From NCBI GenBank assembly GCA_003134045.1, contig PLAH01000152.1, positions 1 through 62,805 on the forward strand: a stretch of DNA of 62,805 bases. The letters run 5' to 3'. Source of the DNA: Gammaproteobacteria bacterium. Its GTDB lineage: Bacteria > Pseudomonadota > Gammaproteobacteria > Steroidobacterales > Steroidobacteraceae. The stretch's first letter is position 1. Each line of letters begins with the position of its first letter. Both the position numbers and the translations under genes were made by a program. Shown here in pieces: positions 47,643 through 58,115 of this stretch. Under the pieces are notes generated by a model. That model had not been told where the DNA came from. It was given only the letters and a program-made list of their open reading frames with translations, and did no database searches.

Positions 47643-48503
47643 TCAACGTTCGGCGGACGCCGCCGCGCGCTTGCGGTTTTCGAACTCTGCCTCGATCTTG
47701 CCGACAGCTTCGCTCATTTTCGGTAAGAACTGCTCGATCGCGGTGCGTAAAGGCACCGCAGTGGCGGCGAAGCGGACGGATATCGTTGCCACCACTTGAT
47801 CCTGGGCGCGCACGGGAATGGCGAGGCTGGTCTCCTCGGATACGCGCCGCGCACGCTGGGCCGTGGCATAGCCCTGGGTGCGGACTTCATGGAGGATTTT
47901 CTCGACATCCGTGCGGCTGCGCGCCAGGCGGTCTTCCGGTAACGACGAACGCGACAGCAATTCGAGCAGGGCCTCGCGTTGCGGTGCAGTGCAAAAGGCC
48001 AGATAGGCGCGCCCGGCCGCGGAGGTGAGCATGGGGACGCGGATTCCGGCACCGTACTGCTCCAATGCCAAGGGACTCTGCAAATCGGTGGTCTCACGAA
48101 TCATCATCGCGCCGCCCGCGGGTGTCGCAATGGCAATGGGCCAGACGATGGCCGCGCACAGCGCCGCCAGATGCGGCTTGGCGATGTGGGCGACCATGGC
48201 TTCATCGTCGAAGCCGTCCGACAGGGCGCGGACCATGATGGTTGGCCGGTAGCAATCGTCGTGGGCATCGCGCTCGACGTAGCCGGCAAGGCGCAGCGTT
48301 TCGAGTATTCGATACGTCGTCGTTCGTGGCAGTCCCACGGCATTCGCCAGCGTGTTGATGGCAGCCCGCTCCAAGCGGTTCAGCTGGGTCAGCACCTCCA
48401 GGCCCCGGTTGAGGGCGCGGATGGGGCGGGTGGATTCACGAGCGCCTTCGTCGTTGGCGGCGCCGTCGCTGGATGAGGTGGACGGGTGGACCTGAGCGTG
48501 CAT
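47643..48503 (-). CDS. IclR-family transcriptional regulator
   Basis: A 286-residue regulator. After a 25-residue unconserved lead, the winged helix-turn-helix (about 28-90) contains AINTLANAVGLPRTTTYRILETL, followed by the IclR effector domain (about 95-275) with GAGIRVPMLTSAAGRAYLAF, the usual ligand-pocket stretch. IclR proteins govern catabolism of aromatic and short-chain acids or glyoxylate. It is divergent from the ferredoxin-NADP reductase, and the direct repeats between them are candidate binding sites. Confidence 0.92.
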   Translation of the reverse strand: MHAQVHPSTSSSDGAANDEGARESTRPIRALNRGLEVLTQLNRLERAAINTLANAVGLPRTTTYRILETLRLAGYVERDAHDDCYRPTIMVRALSDGFDDEAMVAHIAKPHLAALCAAIVWPIAIATPAGGAMMIRETTDLQSPLALEQYGAGIRVPMLTSAAGRAYLAFCTAPQREALLELLSRSSLPEDRLARSRTDVEKILHEVRTQGYATAQRARRVSEETSLAIPVRAQDQVVATISVRFAATAVPLRTAIEQFLPKMSEAVGKIEAEFENRKRAAASAER

Positions 48504-48543
48504 GGAATTACCTTCCTATGTTTCTGTCCGTACATCATACAAT

Positions 48544-48565
48544 TTAATATTAGGTTAATATTAGG
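48544..48565. repeat. Tandem 11-bp direct repeat, possible IclR operator
   Basis: TTAATATTAGG stands twice without a gap, followed by TAAAAC. It lies 41 bases upstream of the IclR start in an AT-rich pocket of GC-rich DNA, the expected place for promoter and autoregulatory sites. Confidence 0.5.
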
Positions 48566-48742
48566 TAAAACAGGCACATAGCGCGTAGGCATCCGCTGAC
48601 GCGGAGTGCCCCTGCCCCGCCAAATCGAGCCCTTGCTGGCGGCCTTTGGCGCGCCGGACGCCGCTTTGCGCGCCAGATCACGATCGACGAGGGGTCCCGG
48701 GTAGGGGATGGCCCAGGGTCGCGCCGGCGGCTCTCAAGATGT

Positions 48743-48773
48743 CCGGGGGCGGCGCCCCCGGTTCAGCTACAAT
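48743..48773 (+). promoter_or_regulatory. GC hairpin followed by TACAAT upstream of the reductase gene
   Basis: CCGGGGGC-GGC-GCCCCCGG makes a perfect 8-bp stem (48743-48761), followed seven bases later by TACAAT at 48768, a good -10 element. The start codon lies 42 bases further. A terminator remnant or a regulatory hairpin is possible; no T run follows, so it is not a standard terminator. Confidence 0.4.
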
Positions 48774-48814
48774 TTGCGACCGTTTTGGGCTGAAAACCAG
48801 GAATCTCGTCTACC

Positions 48815-49903
48815 ATGCCGGAAACATCAGCGGCTTTCGCAGCCTCAGCCGAACCCACGCCCGCGGAAGTGGTCATCATCGGCGCGGGCCCCGTCGGCCT
48901 GTTCCAAATTTTCGAGCTGGGGCTGTTGGGTATGAGCGCCCACATCATCGACTCACTGACGCAAGTCGGCGGCCAATGCACGGAGCTCTATCCCGAAAAG
49001 CCGATTTACGATATCCCGGCGCTGCCCATATGCGGTGCGCAGGAACTGATCGACCGGCTCCTGGAACAGGCGAAGCCGTTCAAGGCGACCTTCCATCTGG
49101 GCCAGGAAGTGACCGAGGTACGGCCGCAACCCGACGGCAGGATTCTGGTCGCGACCTCGACTGGCACGCGGCTCAGCGCCGGTGCGGTGGTCATTGCCGC
49201 GGGTGTGGGCTCCTTCCAGCCGCGGCGCCTGGCGCTGCCCGGCATCGAGGCATTCGAAGGCAAGAGCGTTCACTATCGAGTGAAGACGGCCGCCGATTTT
49301 CACGGCCGCGATTTGATCATCTGCGGCGGCGGGGACTCGGCGCGCGATTGGACCGTGGCCCTGTGCGGCAAGGCGCGTTCGCTCACTCTGGTGCATCGGC
49401 GCGCCGAATTTCGCGCAGCGCCCGCGACGGTGGCGCGCATGCGCGAGCTGGTCGCCGAAGGCAAGATGCGGCTCGTCGAGGGTCACGCAGCGGCCATCCA
49501 CACCGAGACTCATGCGGGCGAGACGAGACTCTCCGGCCTGGTACTGCAGACCAACGATGGACAGACCACGCTGCAAGTGGCGGCCGATCGGGTGCTGGCA
49601 TTTTTCGGTTTGCATCCGAAGCTGGGGCCGATCGCCGAGTGGGGGCTCGAGCTCGAGAAAAAGGCGCTCAAAGTGGATACCGAAAAGTTTCAGACCAGCG
49701 TGCCGGGAATCTATGCCATCGGGGATATCAACACCTACCCCGGCAAGAAGAAACTGATCTTGAGCGGATTTCATGAGGCGGCACTGGCCGCCTTCGCGAT
49801 CCAGCACCACTTGTTCCCGGAGAAGCGGCAGTTCCTGCAGTACACCACCACCAGCCCCATCATGCAGAAGCGTCTGGGCGTCGCCGGCGCCGAGACGCAC
49901 TGA
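48815..49903 (+). CDS. Ferredoxin/flavodoxin-NADP+ reductase (TrxB type)
   Basis: A 362-residue flavoprotein with FAD-binding GAGPVGL near 25, an [21 protein letters not shown] block characteristic of thioredoxin-reductase-type FNRs (about 49-69), NADPH-binding GGGDSARDW near 170 and [21 protein letters not shown] at the end. The redox-active CxxC of thioredoxin reductases is absent, which separates FNR of this type. It supplies electrons to or from ferredoxin. It is followed 5 bases later by tesB, and the two are probably one operon under the control of the IclR regulator or its promoter. Confidence 0.93.
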   Translation: MPETSAAFAASAEPTPAEVVIIGAGPVGLFQIFELGLLGMSAHIIDSLTQVGGQCTELYPEKPIYDIPALPICGAQELIDRLLEQAKPFKATFHLGQEVTEVRPQPDGRILVATSTGTRLSAGAVVIAAGVGSFQPRRLALPGIEAFEGKSVHYRVKTAADFHGRDLIICGGGDSARDWTVALCGKARSLTLVHRRAEFRAAPATVARMRELVAEGKMRLVEGHAAAIHTETHAGETRLSGLVLQTNDGQTTLQVAADRVLAFFGLHPKLGPIAEWGLELEKKALKVDTEKFQTSVPGIYAIGDINTYPGKKKLILSGFHEAALAAFAIQHHLFPEKRQFLQYTTTSPIMQKRLGVAGAETH

Positions 49904-49908
49904 CGCGA

Positions 49909-50769
49909 ATGAAACAGCTGCTCGACGACCTTATCAAGGTGATGACGCTCGAGCGGCTCGAGAGGGACTTGTTCCGCGGCGAGAGCCGCGATATCGGCAG
50001 CCCTCAGGTGTTCGGCGGCCAGGTGTTTGGGCAGGCGTTGATGGCGGCGACCGCCACCGTCGAGAATCGCGCGGTCAACTCTCTCCACGCTTACTTCCTG
50101 CGCCGCGGCGATTTCAATTCGCCCATCGTGTACGAAGTCGACCGGGCGCGCGACGGCAACCACTTCTCGATGCGGCGTATCGTCGCGATTCAGCACGGTG
50201 CGCAGATATTCAACATGTCCGCGTCGTTCCAGGCCGAGGAGAGCGGGTTGGACCATCAGTTCGCGATGCCCGACGTGCCGCCGCCCGAGGATTTGCCGGA
50301 CCTCATTTCCCATTATCGCGACGTGCTCGCGCACTTGCCCGAGGGGTTTCGGCGTGTGTTGGGGCAGAAGCGTCCGTTCGAGTTTCGGCCGACCGAGGCG
50401 CCGAAGATTCTCAAATCCGAGAAGTCGGAACCCGTGCGCAACATCTGGTTTCGCGCGGTCGCCGCGCTGCCGGACGATGAAGCCATGCATCGCTGTCTGC
50501 TGGCGTACGTCTCGGACTTCAATCTTCTCGACACCGCATTGCTGCCGCACGGAATCTTGCGCACGGCGCAGAACCTCGTGATGGCCAGCATCGATCACGC
50601 GATGTGGTTCCATCGCAGCGTGCGCGTCGATGAGTGGCTTCTCTACTCGACCGACAGCCCGAGCGCCTCGGGGGCGCGCGGCTTCACGCGCGGCAAGGTG
50701 TTCTCGAAAGACGGGAGGCTGGTCGCCAGCACCTCGCAGGAAGGCCTGCTGCGCGTGCTCGAGCGATGA
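49909..50769 (+). CDS. tesB: Acyl-CoA thioesterase II
   Basis: A 286-residue double-hotdog thioesterase. FRGESRDIGSPQVFGGQVFGQAL (about 18-40) and a later helix NLLDTALLPHGILRTAQNLVMASIDHAMWFH (about 204-234) with DHAMWFHR match TesB, which hydrolyses medium and long acyl-CoA esters. The Asp in the SIDHAMW segment is part of the catalytic triad. Stop and next ATG overlap (ATGA), coupling a 55-residue membrane protein. Confidence 0.93.
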   Translation: MKQLLDDLIKVMTLERLERDLFRGESRDIGSPQVFGGQVFGQALMAATATVENRAVNSLHAYFLRRGDFNSPIVYEVDRARDGNHFSMRRIVAIQHGAQIFNMSASFQAEESGLDHQFAMPDVPPPEDLPDLISHYRDVLAHLPEGFRRVLGQKRPFEFRPTEAPKILKSEKSEPVRNIWFRAVAALPDDEAMHRCLLAYVSDFNLLDTALLPHGILRTAQNLVMASIDHAMWFHRSVRVDEWLLYSTDSPSASGARGFTRGKVFSKDGRLVASTSQEGLLRVLER

Positions 50770-50933
50770 AGGCGTTCATCATCATCGTCGTGGTCGTGGC
50801 CGTGCTGGTGGGCGGGATCTTGACGCTGCGAAGCTCGCGAAATTCAGGGATGCCCGGTCAGGACGTGCTGGATCGCGCCAAGCAGCGCGGCCGCGAACAG
50901 GCGGCGAAGGACGAACGGGAATCCGACCGTTAG
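50766..50933 (+). CDS. Small single-helix membrane protein
   Basis: ATG 50766 overlaps the tesB stop; 55 residues. An N-terminal helix (3-22, rich in Val and Ile) is followed by a polar Arg/Glu tail. The longer frame beginning at 50634 lies inside tesB and was rejected. The role is unknown. The gene ends overlapping the stop of a convergent acetyltransferase by four bases. Confidence 0.7.
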   Translation: MKAFIIIVVVVAVLVGGILTLRSSRNSGMPGQDVLDRAKQRGREQAAKDERESDR

Positions 50934-51511
50934 TCGGTGCGTGTGTTCGCGAGCTCCCACACTTCTCGCGGCAGCACGAACAGATGGCAATCCCACCATC
51001 GATTCTTGGCGCGCCGGTGCTTGCGAAAGACCGCCTCCCAGCGCATGCCGATTTTCTCGAGCACGCGAATGGATGCGCGGTTGTTGACATCGACGGTCGA
51101 GATGATCCGGTCGGCGCGCAAATCGAAGAAGGCGGCATCGACCAGCGCCAGCGCAATCTCGGTCGCGTAGCCCTTGCCCCACTCCGCCATTGCCAACATG
51201 TAGCCCAAGTCGACCACGTTGCGCTCGATCAGCGAAAGGTCGCATGCGCCGACGACGCGGCCGGACAGGGTCTCCTCGACGGCGAGTTCGAAACGAGTTC
51301 GCGGCAGCTCTTCCTGCGAGGCCAGCAGGCCTTCCAGGTAGTCGGCGGTGCTGTCGCGATCGCGCGGTCCGAAGAACAGATATTTCGTGACCCGGGGGTC
51401 CGACGAATAGGCGTGGATTGCATCGAAGTCCGATTGCACGAACTCGCGTAAAACCAGGCGGCCGGTACGTATCGGCAAATTGAGGGTGCGCTCCGTCCGC
51501 ACCCGGTTCAC
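50930..51511 (-). CDS. GNAT-family N-acetyltransferase (RimJ/RimL-like)
   Basis: GTG 51511 overlaps the stop of the FAD-enzyme gene (GTGA); 193 residues. RLVLREFVQSDFDAIHAYSSDP near the start, GYMLAMAEWGKGYATEIALALVDAAF (about 113-138) as the acetyl-CoA-binding core, and NNRASIRVLEKIGM at the end match the RimJ/RimL subgroup (Acetyltransf_3). The substrate is unknown: a ribosomal protein, an amine or an antibiotic. The frame continues upstream through the FAD gene but is not real there. Confidence 0.9.
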   Translation of the reverse strand: MNRVRTERTLNLPIRTGRLVLREFVQSDFDAIHAYSSDPRVTKYLFFGPRDRDSTADYLEGLLASQEELPRTRFELAVEETLSGRVVGACDLSLIERNVVDLGYMLAMAEWGKGYATEIALALVDAAFFDLRADRIISTVDVNNRASIRVLEKIGMRWEAVFRKHRRAKNRWWDCHLFVLPREVWELANTRTD

Positions 51512-52932
51512 GACAGGACCTTGCCGGGGTTCATGATGCCTTTCGGATCGAGCGCCCGCTTCAAGTCGCGCATCAGCGCGAGTTCGACCGGGTCCGCGCG
51601 GCTTGCGAATTCTTCGGCCTTCAACCGGCCGATGCCGTGTTCCGCACTGATGCTGCCCCCCAAGTCCTCGACCAAATCGAAAATCGCTTTTTCGAGCGGC
51701 TTGCCTCGGCTCAAGAATACCTGGGTGTCGGAGCCGGGCCGCTGACTGACGTTGAAATGCAAGTTGCCGTCGCCCAGATGTCCGTAGCTCAATACCTCGC
51801 CTTCCGGCGCGAAGCGCCGCACCAGCGCCGCGCCTTCCTCGATGAGCCGAGGGACGCTGGACACCGGTACCGATACGTCGTGCTTGAGGCTGGCGCCGTG
51901 ATGGCGCTGGGCCTCGGGCACCGATTCGCGCAGTTTCCACATGGCCTGAGACTGGGCGATGGATGCCGCGATCATGGCGTCCCGCACCATGCCGTCCGCG
52001 GCGGCTCGCTGCAATTCGTCGGTGAGCACTGTGGCCAGATCCTGTTTGGGATTGGGCGAGGTGAGTTCGAGCAGCACATACCAGCCGGTGCCCTGAGACA
52101 ACGGATTGGCGACGCCGGCGACGTGCTTCACCGTGAGTTCGACCGCATTGCGCGGCATCAGTTCGAACGTGCTGACTTGCTCGCCGGCCGCGGTGCGCAG
52201 GCGTCCCAGCAGGCCGAGCGCAGCGTGCGGCGAATCGAGGCCGACCAGCGCCGTCGCCGTGGCGGCGGGCAACGGGAACAGCTTGAGCGATGCCGCAGTG
52301 ATGACGCCAAGCGTGCCTTCGGCGCCGATGAACAGAGACTTCACGTCGTAGCCCGTATTGTCCTTGCGCAGGCTCTTGAGCCCCGACATGACGCGCCCGT
52401 CGGCCAGCACGACTTCGAGCCCCAGCACCAGATCGCGCATCATGCCGTAGCGTAGCACCGCCGTCCCGCCTGCATTGGTCGATAGATTGCCGCCGATTTG
52501 CGCCGTGCCTTCGGAGCCCAGGCTCAAGGGGAACAAACGGTCGGCCGCCCGCGCGGCGGCCTGCGCTTCCGCCAGGGTCGAGCCCGTCTCGATCATCATG
52601 GAATAGTTGGGCGCATCGAGCAGCCGCACGCGGTTCAGACGGCGCATGGACAGTACGATCTGCGTGCCGCTGCCGTCCGGCGTCGCGGCTCCGCAGTAGC
52701 CGGTGTTGCCGCCGCAGGGTACGACGGCCACCTCCTCGCGGTGACAGATCGCGAGAATTCTGGAAACCTCGTCGACAGTGCGCGGCAGGAGCACCAGCGG
52801 TGTTGCACCACGATACAGGCGCCGAAAATCGACGAGGTAGGGCGCCATATCCTCGGGAGTGTCGAACCAAGAGCCGGTGCCCGCCGCGGCTTTCAGCTCA
52901 TTCAGCGTTGCCGAACTAGGCGGTCGGGGCAT
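51508..52932 (-). CDS. FAD-linked hydroxyacid dehydrogenase (D-lactate/D-2-hydroxyglutarate class)
   Basis: ATG 52932 gives 474 residues. The N-terminal FAD_binding_4 domain (about 30-220) has VVPCGGNTGYCGA near 77 and the GNLSTNAGGTAVLRYGMMRDLVLG block; the C-terminal FAD_oxidase_C domain (about 235-470) has GHLGDGNLHFNV near 393 and EHGIGRLK near 435. These mark the family of D-lactate dehydrogenase (Dld/cytochrome-type), GlcD and D-2-hydroxyglutarate dehydrogenase. Electrons probably go to quinone or cytochrome c. The exact acid is not determined. It is coupled to the acetyltransferase downstream. Confidence 0.92.
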   Translation of the reverse strand: MPRPPSSATLNELKAAAGTGSWFDTPEDMAPYLVDFRRLYRGATPLVLLPRTVDEVSRILAICHREEVAVVPCGGNTGYCGAATPDGSGTQIVLSMRRLNRVRLLDAPNYSMMIETGSTLAEAQAAARAADRLFPLSLGSEGTAQIGGNLSTNAGGTAVLRYGMMRDLVLGLEVVLADGRVMSGLKSLRKDNTGYDVKSLFIGAEGTLGVITAASLKLFPLPAATATALVGLDSPHAALGLLGRLRTAAGEQVSTFELMPRNAVELTVKHVAGVANPLSQGTGWYVLLELTSPNPKQDLATVLTDELQRAAADGMVRDAMIAASIAQSQAMWKLRESVPEAQRHHGASLKHDVSVPVSSVPRLIEEGAALVRRFAPEGEVLSYGHLGDGNLHFNVSQRPGSDTQVFLSRGKPLEKAIFDLVEDLGGSISAEHGIGRLKAEEFASRADPVELALMRDLKRALDPKGIMNPGKVLS

Positions 52933-53351
52933 AAGCGGTTGCGATAATTGATGCGCGCACGCAGCGCCAGTTCCATGCCGGGCCGCGTGGGCGTGGCGGG
53001 ATCGGCGATGTCGGTCTCGGGCGTCATTGAGAGGTTCCTGGCGCACAGCGCCGTAATTCGATCTTCCAACGAACGCCACGATATCATCGTTATCATCGTG
53101 CGTGCCGTACCGGCGCGGCAAGAGCGGATGCCGGCCGGTCAGGAACCTTGGGAAATGGGCACCAGCGCCCTTTTCTTTCGGGGAATCAGCCGCAATATGT
53201 AAATGCCGCGCACCTTGGTTGGAACGATGCGATGCTTTTTCAAGCGGCGGCGTTCATTCGAAGCGCCGTTTGGCGTTAGCATGCGTCCGATCTGCGGAGG
53301 CCGCCGGCGGGGTTGGCGGCTTGGGATAGGTCAGCTAAAACAGGTTGAGGA

Positions 53352-54215
53352 ATGCAATTCAAGGATTACTACGAAACCCTCGGTGTGGCTCGCGGTGCCG
53401 ATGCGGCGGAAGTGAAGCGTGCGTATCGCAAATTGGCGCGCAAATATCATCCGGACGTGAGTAAGGAAAAGAACGCCGAAGAGAAATTCAAGAACGTGCA
53501 AGAGGCGTACGAGGTGTTGAAGGATGCCGAAAAGCGCGCCGCCTACGATCAACTCGGCCGAAACTATCGGTCCGGACAGCAATTCCGGCCGCCGCCGGAG
53601 TGGGAGCAGCGCTTCGGCCCCGCGGGCGGCCAACGATTCTCCGATGTGAACGGCTTCAGCGATTTCTTCTCCAGCCTGTTCGGCGGCGCGGCGGACCATG
53701 CCCAGCCCGATACGGAAGGCGGTCAGATCGAGGTGTCGATGGAGGAGGCGTTCGCCGGCACGCGGCGGCGGGTCACGATCAACGAGAACGGCCGTACGCG
53801 GATGGTGGACGTGCAGATTCCCGCGGGCGTCGCCGACGGGCAGGCGCTGCGCATCGGCGGAGTCGGCGGCCGCGCCGCATTGATTTTGCGCGTCAATGTC
53901 CGCCCGCATGCGATCTTCGTTCTGCAGGGCAAGGACGTTAAGGTCGAGCTGCCCTTGGCCCCGTGGGAGGCCGCGCTGGGCGCCAAGGTGGCGGTACCGA
54001 CACTGGGCGGCATCGTGGAGTTGACCATTCCGGCGGGCGCTCAGTCCGGTCAGCGGCTGAGACTGCGGGGACGGGGGTTTCCGGGCGCTCCCGCCGGCGA
54101 TCAGCTCGTGAGCATCAAGCTCGTGACGCCGACTGCCGAAACCGCCGCGGCGAAAGAGGCCTATGAACGCATGCGGCGCGAGTTCGATTTCAACCCGCGC
54201 GCCGCATGGTCCTGA
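53352..54215 (+). CDS. cbpA: DnaJ-class co-chaperone CbpA-like
   Basis: A 287-residue protein with an N-terminal J domain (5-70) holding the HPD motif in KYHPDVS, a Gly/Phe-rich linker (about 88-115), and a two-part DnaJ C-terminal substrate-binding region (about 125-275). The cysteine-rich zinc domain of DnaJ is absent, which marks CbpA. It stimulates DnaK and acts in stress or stationary phase. The start is ATG 53352 with GAGG close upstream. No CbpM modulator gene is adjacent. Confidence 0.9.
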   Translation: MQFKDYYETLGVARGADAAEVKRAYRKLARKYHPDVSKEKNAEEKFKNVQEAYEVLKDAEKRAAYDQLGRNYRSGQQFRPPPEWEQRFGPAGGQRFSDVNGFSDFFSSLFGGAADHAQPDTEGGQIEVSMEEAFAGTRRRVTINENGRTRMVDVQIPAGVADGQALRIGGVGGRAALILRVNVRPHAIFVLQGKDVKVELPLAPWEAALGAKVAVPTLGGIVELTIPAGAQSGQRLRLRGRGFPGAPAGDQLVSIKLVTPTAETAAAKEAYERMRREFDFNPRAAWS

Positions 54216-54246
54216 TCCCGCTCGGCCGCTCCGGCCGCCGCGCAGG

Positions 54247-55236
54247 CTAGCCGCCGGCCAGCGGGCTGGCCTCGCCCGGCGGATCGGGCGTCATCGTGGC
54301 GCCGCCGTTGCCGCGAAGTTCCGCGGCAACCAGCACGCTCTGCGGCTTGACGAACAGGGCCGAGACTTCTGGGTGGGCACTGCGAATGCGGCGCTCCAAT
54401 TCCACCACCGCCCGTTCGACCTCGGGCACCGTGAGGTAGTCGGAGAAATCGAGACTCAAGGTGGCGATCACGTTATCGGGCGCGAGTTGTACCGTGACGA
54501 TGCTGTTGGCGCTGCAGACGCCGGCAATGGTGGCGGCAGTGCGCAGGATGGCATCGCTCAACGCGGGATCGGCCCGTTCGCCGATCAGCAGCGCTTTCGA
54601 TTCCTGGGCGAGCAAGCCGGCGACCCCGACGAGAATGCCCGCGATGACCAGCGAGGCCGCCCCGTCCCAGCGTGCGTCCCCCGTGAGGACCGCGGCGGTG
54701 GTGCCGGCCGCGGCCGCAATAATACCGAGCAGAGCGGCGGAGTCCTCGAACACCACGATGAAGGCGGGGGGATCCTTGGATCTGCGGAAGGCCTCCCACC
54801 ATCCCAGATTGCGTTTCGAGGCGCCGAAGGCCCGCATGCTGATCCACCAGGACGTGCCCTCGAAGGCGAGCGACACGGCCAGCACGACATAGATCACGGC
54901 CGGACGCTCGATCGGATGCGGATCGAGCACCCGGCCGACGCCTTCGTACACCGAGACCCCGGCGCCCAGCGCGAAAATGAGCAGCGCGACCACGAAGCTC
55001 CAAAAATAGAGTTCGCGGCCATAGCCGAAGGGATGCAGGCGATCGGCCGGCCGGGTCGAGCGGGCGATGCCATACAGGAGCAGCACTTCGTTGACCGTAT
55101 CCACCAGCGAATGCACGGCTTCGCTCAGCATCGCCGCGGAGCCGGTCAGGGTCGCGGCAACGAACTTTGCCAAGGCTACCAACAGGTTGCCGGTCAGTGC
55201 CGCCCAAACGGCCAAGACGGTGCCACTCTTTGCCAC
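54247..55236 (-). CDS. Cation diffusion facilitator (CDF) transporter
   Basis: GTG 55236 gives 329 residues starting VAKSGTVLAVWAALTGN, where homologues start; the upstream reading frame is unlike the family. Six membrane helices lie in about 10-210: the first two with SAAMLSEAVHSLVDTVNEVLL (near 30-50) carry the metal-site HSLVD-type motif, and the fifth contains FEDSAALLG in place of the usual HxxxD pair. A cytoplasmic domain follows (about 215-320). CDF carriers export Zn2+, Fe2+, Co2+ or Mn2+ by H+ antiport. It lies divergent from htpG. Confidence 0.9.
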   Translation of the reverse strand: MAKSGTVLAVWAALTGNLLVALAKFVAATLTGSAAMLSEAVHSLVDTVNEVLLLYGIARSTRPADRLHPFGYGRELYFWSFVVALLIFALGAGVSVYEGVGRVLDPHPIERPAVIYVVLAVSLAFEGTSWWISMRAFGASKRNLGWWEAFRRSKDPPAFIVVFEDSAALLGIIAAAAGTTAAVLTGDARWDGAASLVIAGILVGVAGLLAQESKALLIGERADPALSDAILRTAATIAGVCSANSIVTVQLAPDNVIATLSLDFSDYLTVPEVERAVVELERRIRSAHPEVSALFVKPQSVLVAAELRGNGGATMTPDPPGEASPLAGG

Positions 55237-55271
55237 GTTATTCGTCGATTCCCGACGGCCCCTCGGGGCCG

Positions 55272-55300
55272 CTTGAACTATCCGGCGGCGGCCCCATTTA
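55272..55300 (+). promoter_or_regulatory. Sigma-32 heat-shock promoter of htpG
   Basis: -35 CTTGAAC (55272-55278), a 13-base spacer and -10 CCCCATTTA (55292-55300) agree almost fully with the sigma-32 consensus CTTGAAA/CCCCATnT. The htpG ATG is 76 bases downstream. Confidence 0.85.
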
Positions 55301-55375
55301 GCCGGTGCGAAGCCGCGTAATTGGGCTCGCTGCGGTATGCCGCTACGCCGATCCACCTATAACGATTGTAAGGCC

Positions 55376-57253
<1,878 letters not shown>

Positions 57254-57439
57254 GCATGCTCAATATCGGCGCGCGGCTTCATTCGAGGATTCGGACGCCG
57301 ACACCGCACAGGGCGGTGCCGGCCACGAGGATTGCGAGCTCGAGCTTTTGCGCAGATCATCCATGGTGGATGTGACTTTGCGGCCGGTGCAGACGCCGGT
57401 GCGACGCGCCTCGCAAGGTAAATCTCTAAGGAGTATTCG
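57254..57439. other. Intergenic stretch after htpG
   Basis: A 12-base perfect palindrome TGAGCATGCTCA lies directly after the htpG stop. The remaining stretch has a good AAGGAG site before the next gene. No gene or clear terminator was seen. Confidence 0.4.
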
Positions 57440-57991
57440 ATGAACCCAGCTGGCCATCCGGTTGCTTTGGCCGTGCCGCCCGATGCCACCGATCATGTGC
57501 GCGGATCCGAGCATGCGCGGGTCACGGTAATCGAGTATATCGATTTCGAATGTCCGACTTGCAAGATGGCGGAGCAGACCTCCACGCTGTTGCTCGACCG
57601 ATTCCCCGGCAAAGTCCGCTTCATCTTCCGCCACTTTCCGCTGTCAGAGGCGCATCCCCATGCCTTGCTGGCCGCGGAGGCGTCGGAGGCGGCCGCGGCC
57701 CAGGGCGCGTTCTGGCGGATGCACGATTTGCTCTTCGCCAATCAGGCGCATCTCAAGGAGAAGGACCTGCGCCGGTATGCGGGCGAAGCGGGCGTCGATA
57801 TGGTGCGCTACGCGGCCGAGATGGGCGATCACATCTACCTGCAAAAGGTCCGCGAGCAAATCGATGGCGGCCGCCGCAGCCATATCCGCGCGACGCCGAC
57901 GTTTTTCCTGGATGGAGTGGTGCAGGACGTCTCCTTCGGCATGCAGAGCTTGCACGACGCGGTGGCCGCGGCCGTATTGCGCGGGAAGTAG
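57440..57991 (+). CDS. DsbA-like thioredoxin-fold protein
   Basis: A 183-residue DsbA/FrnE-class thiol oxidoreductase after a strong AAGGAG. YIDFECPTCKMAEQ near 33-46 is the active site (CPTC), and the cis-Pro region reads RATPTFFLDG (about 150-159). The family inserts a helical domain between, as seen here (about 75-140). There is no signal peptide, so it appears cytoplasmic, as in bacterial proteins of the NhaA-C-terminal/DsbA type. It may reduce or isomerise disulphides or act as a glutathione-dependent enzyme. Confidence 0.88.
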   Translation: MNPAGHPVALAVPPDATDHVRGSEHARVTVIEYIDFECPTCKMAEQTSTLLLDRFPGKVRFIFRHFPLSEAHPHALLAAEASEAAAAQGAFWRMHDLLFANQAHLKEKDLRRYAGEAGVDMVRYAAEMGDHIYLQKVREQIDGGRRSHIRATPTFFLDGVVQDVSFGMQSLHDAVAAAVLRGK

Positions 57992-58051
57992 CGGGGCGCC
58001 TCGGGGCGTGCCGTCTGGGGGCGTCCATGCGACGCCGGCGAATGGCCATAG

Positions 58052-58076
58052 AAAAAGGGCGCCCGGAGGCGCCCTT
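58052..58076 (-). terminator. Intrinsic terminator of the TPR gene
   Basis: On the minus strand a 9-bp perfect stem AAGGGCGCC/GGCGCCCTT with a four-base loop is followed by five T. It lies 40 bases after the TPR gene stop and 60 after the convergent DsbA-like gene, so it may serve both directions. Confidence 0.75.
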
Positions 58077-58115
58077 CAGATCGTCGGATGAGGCGATGCG
58101 ATCGCCTAAGCCCGG

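Noticed and set aside
51512..52870. Long upstream part of the acetyltransferase frame
   Set aside because: Shadow of the FAD enzyme; the GTGA overlap sets the true start at 51511.
52902..53096. 64-codon minus-strand frame before the FAD enzyme
   Set aside because: Protein-like in part, but overlaps the enzyme start and has no family or ribosome binding site.
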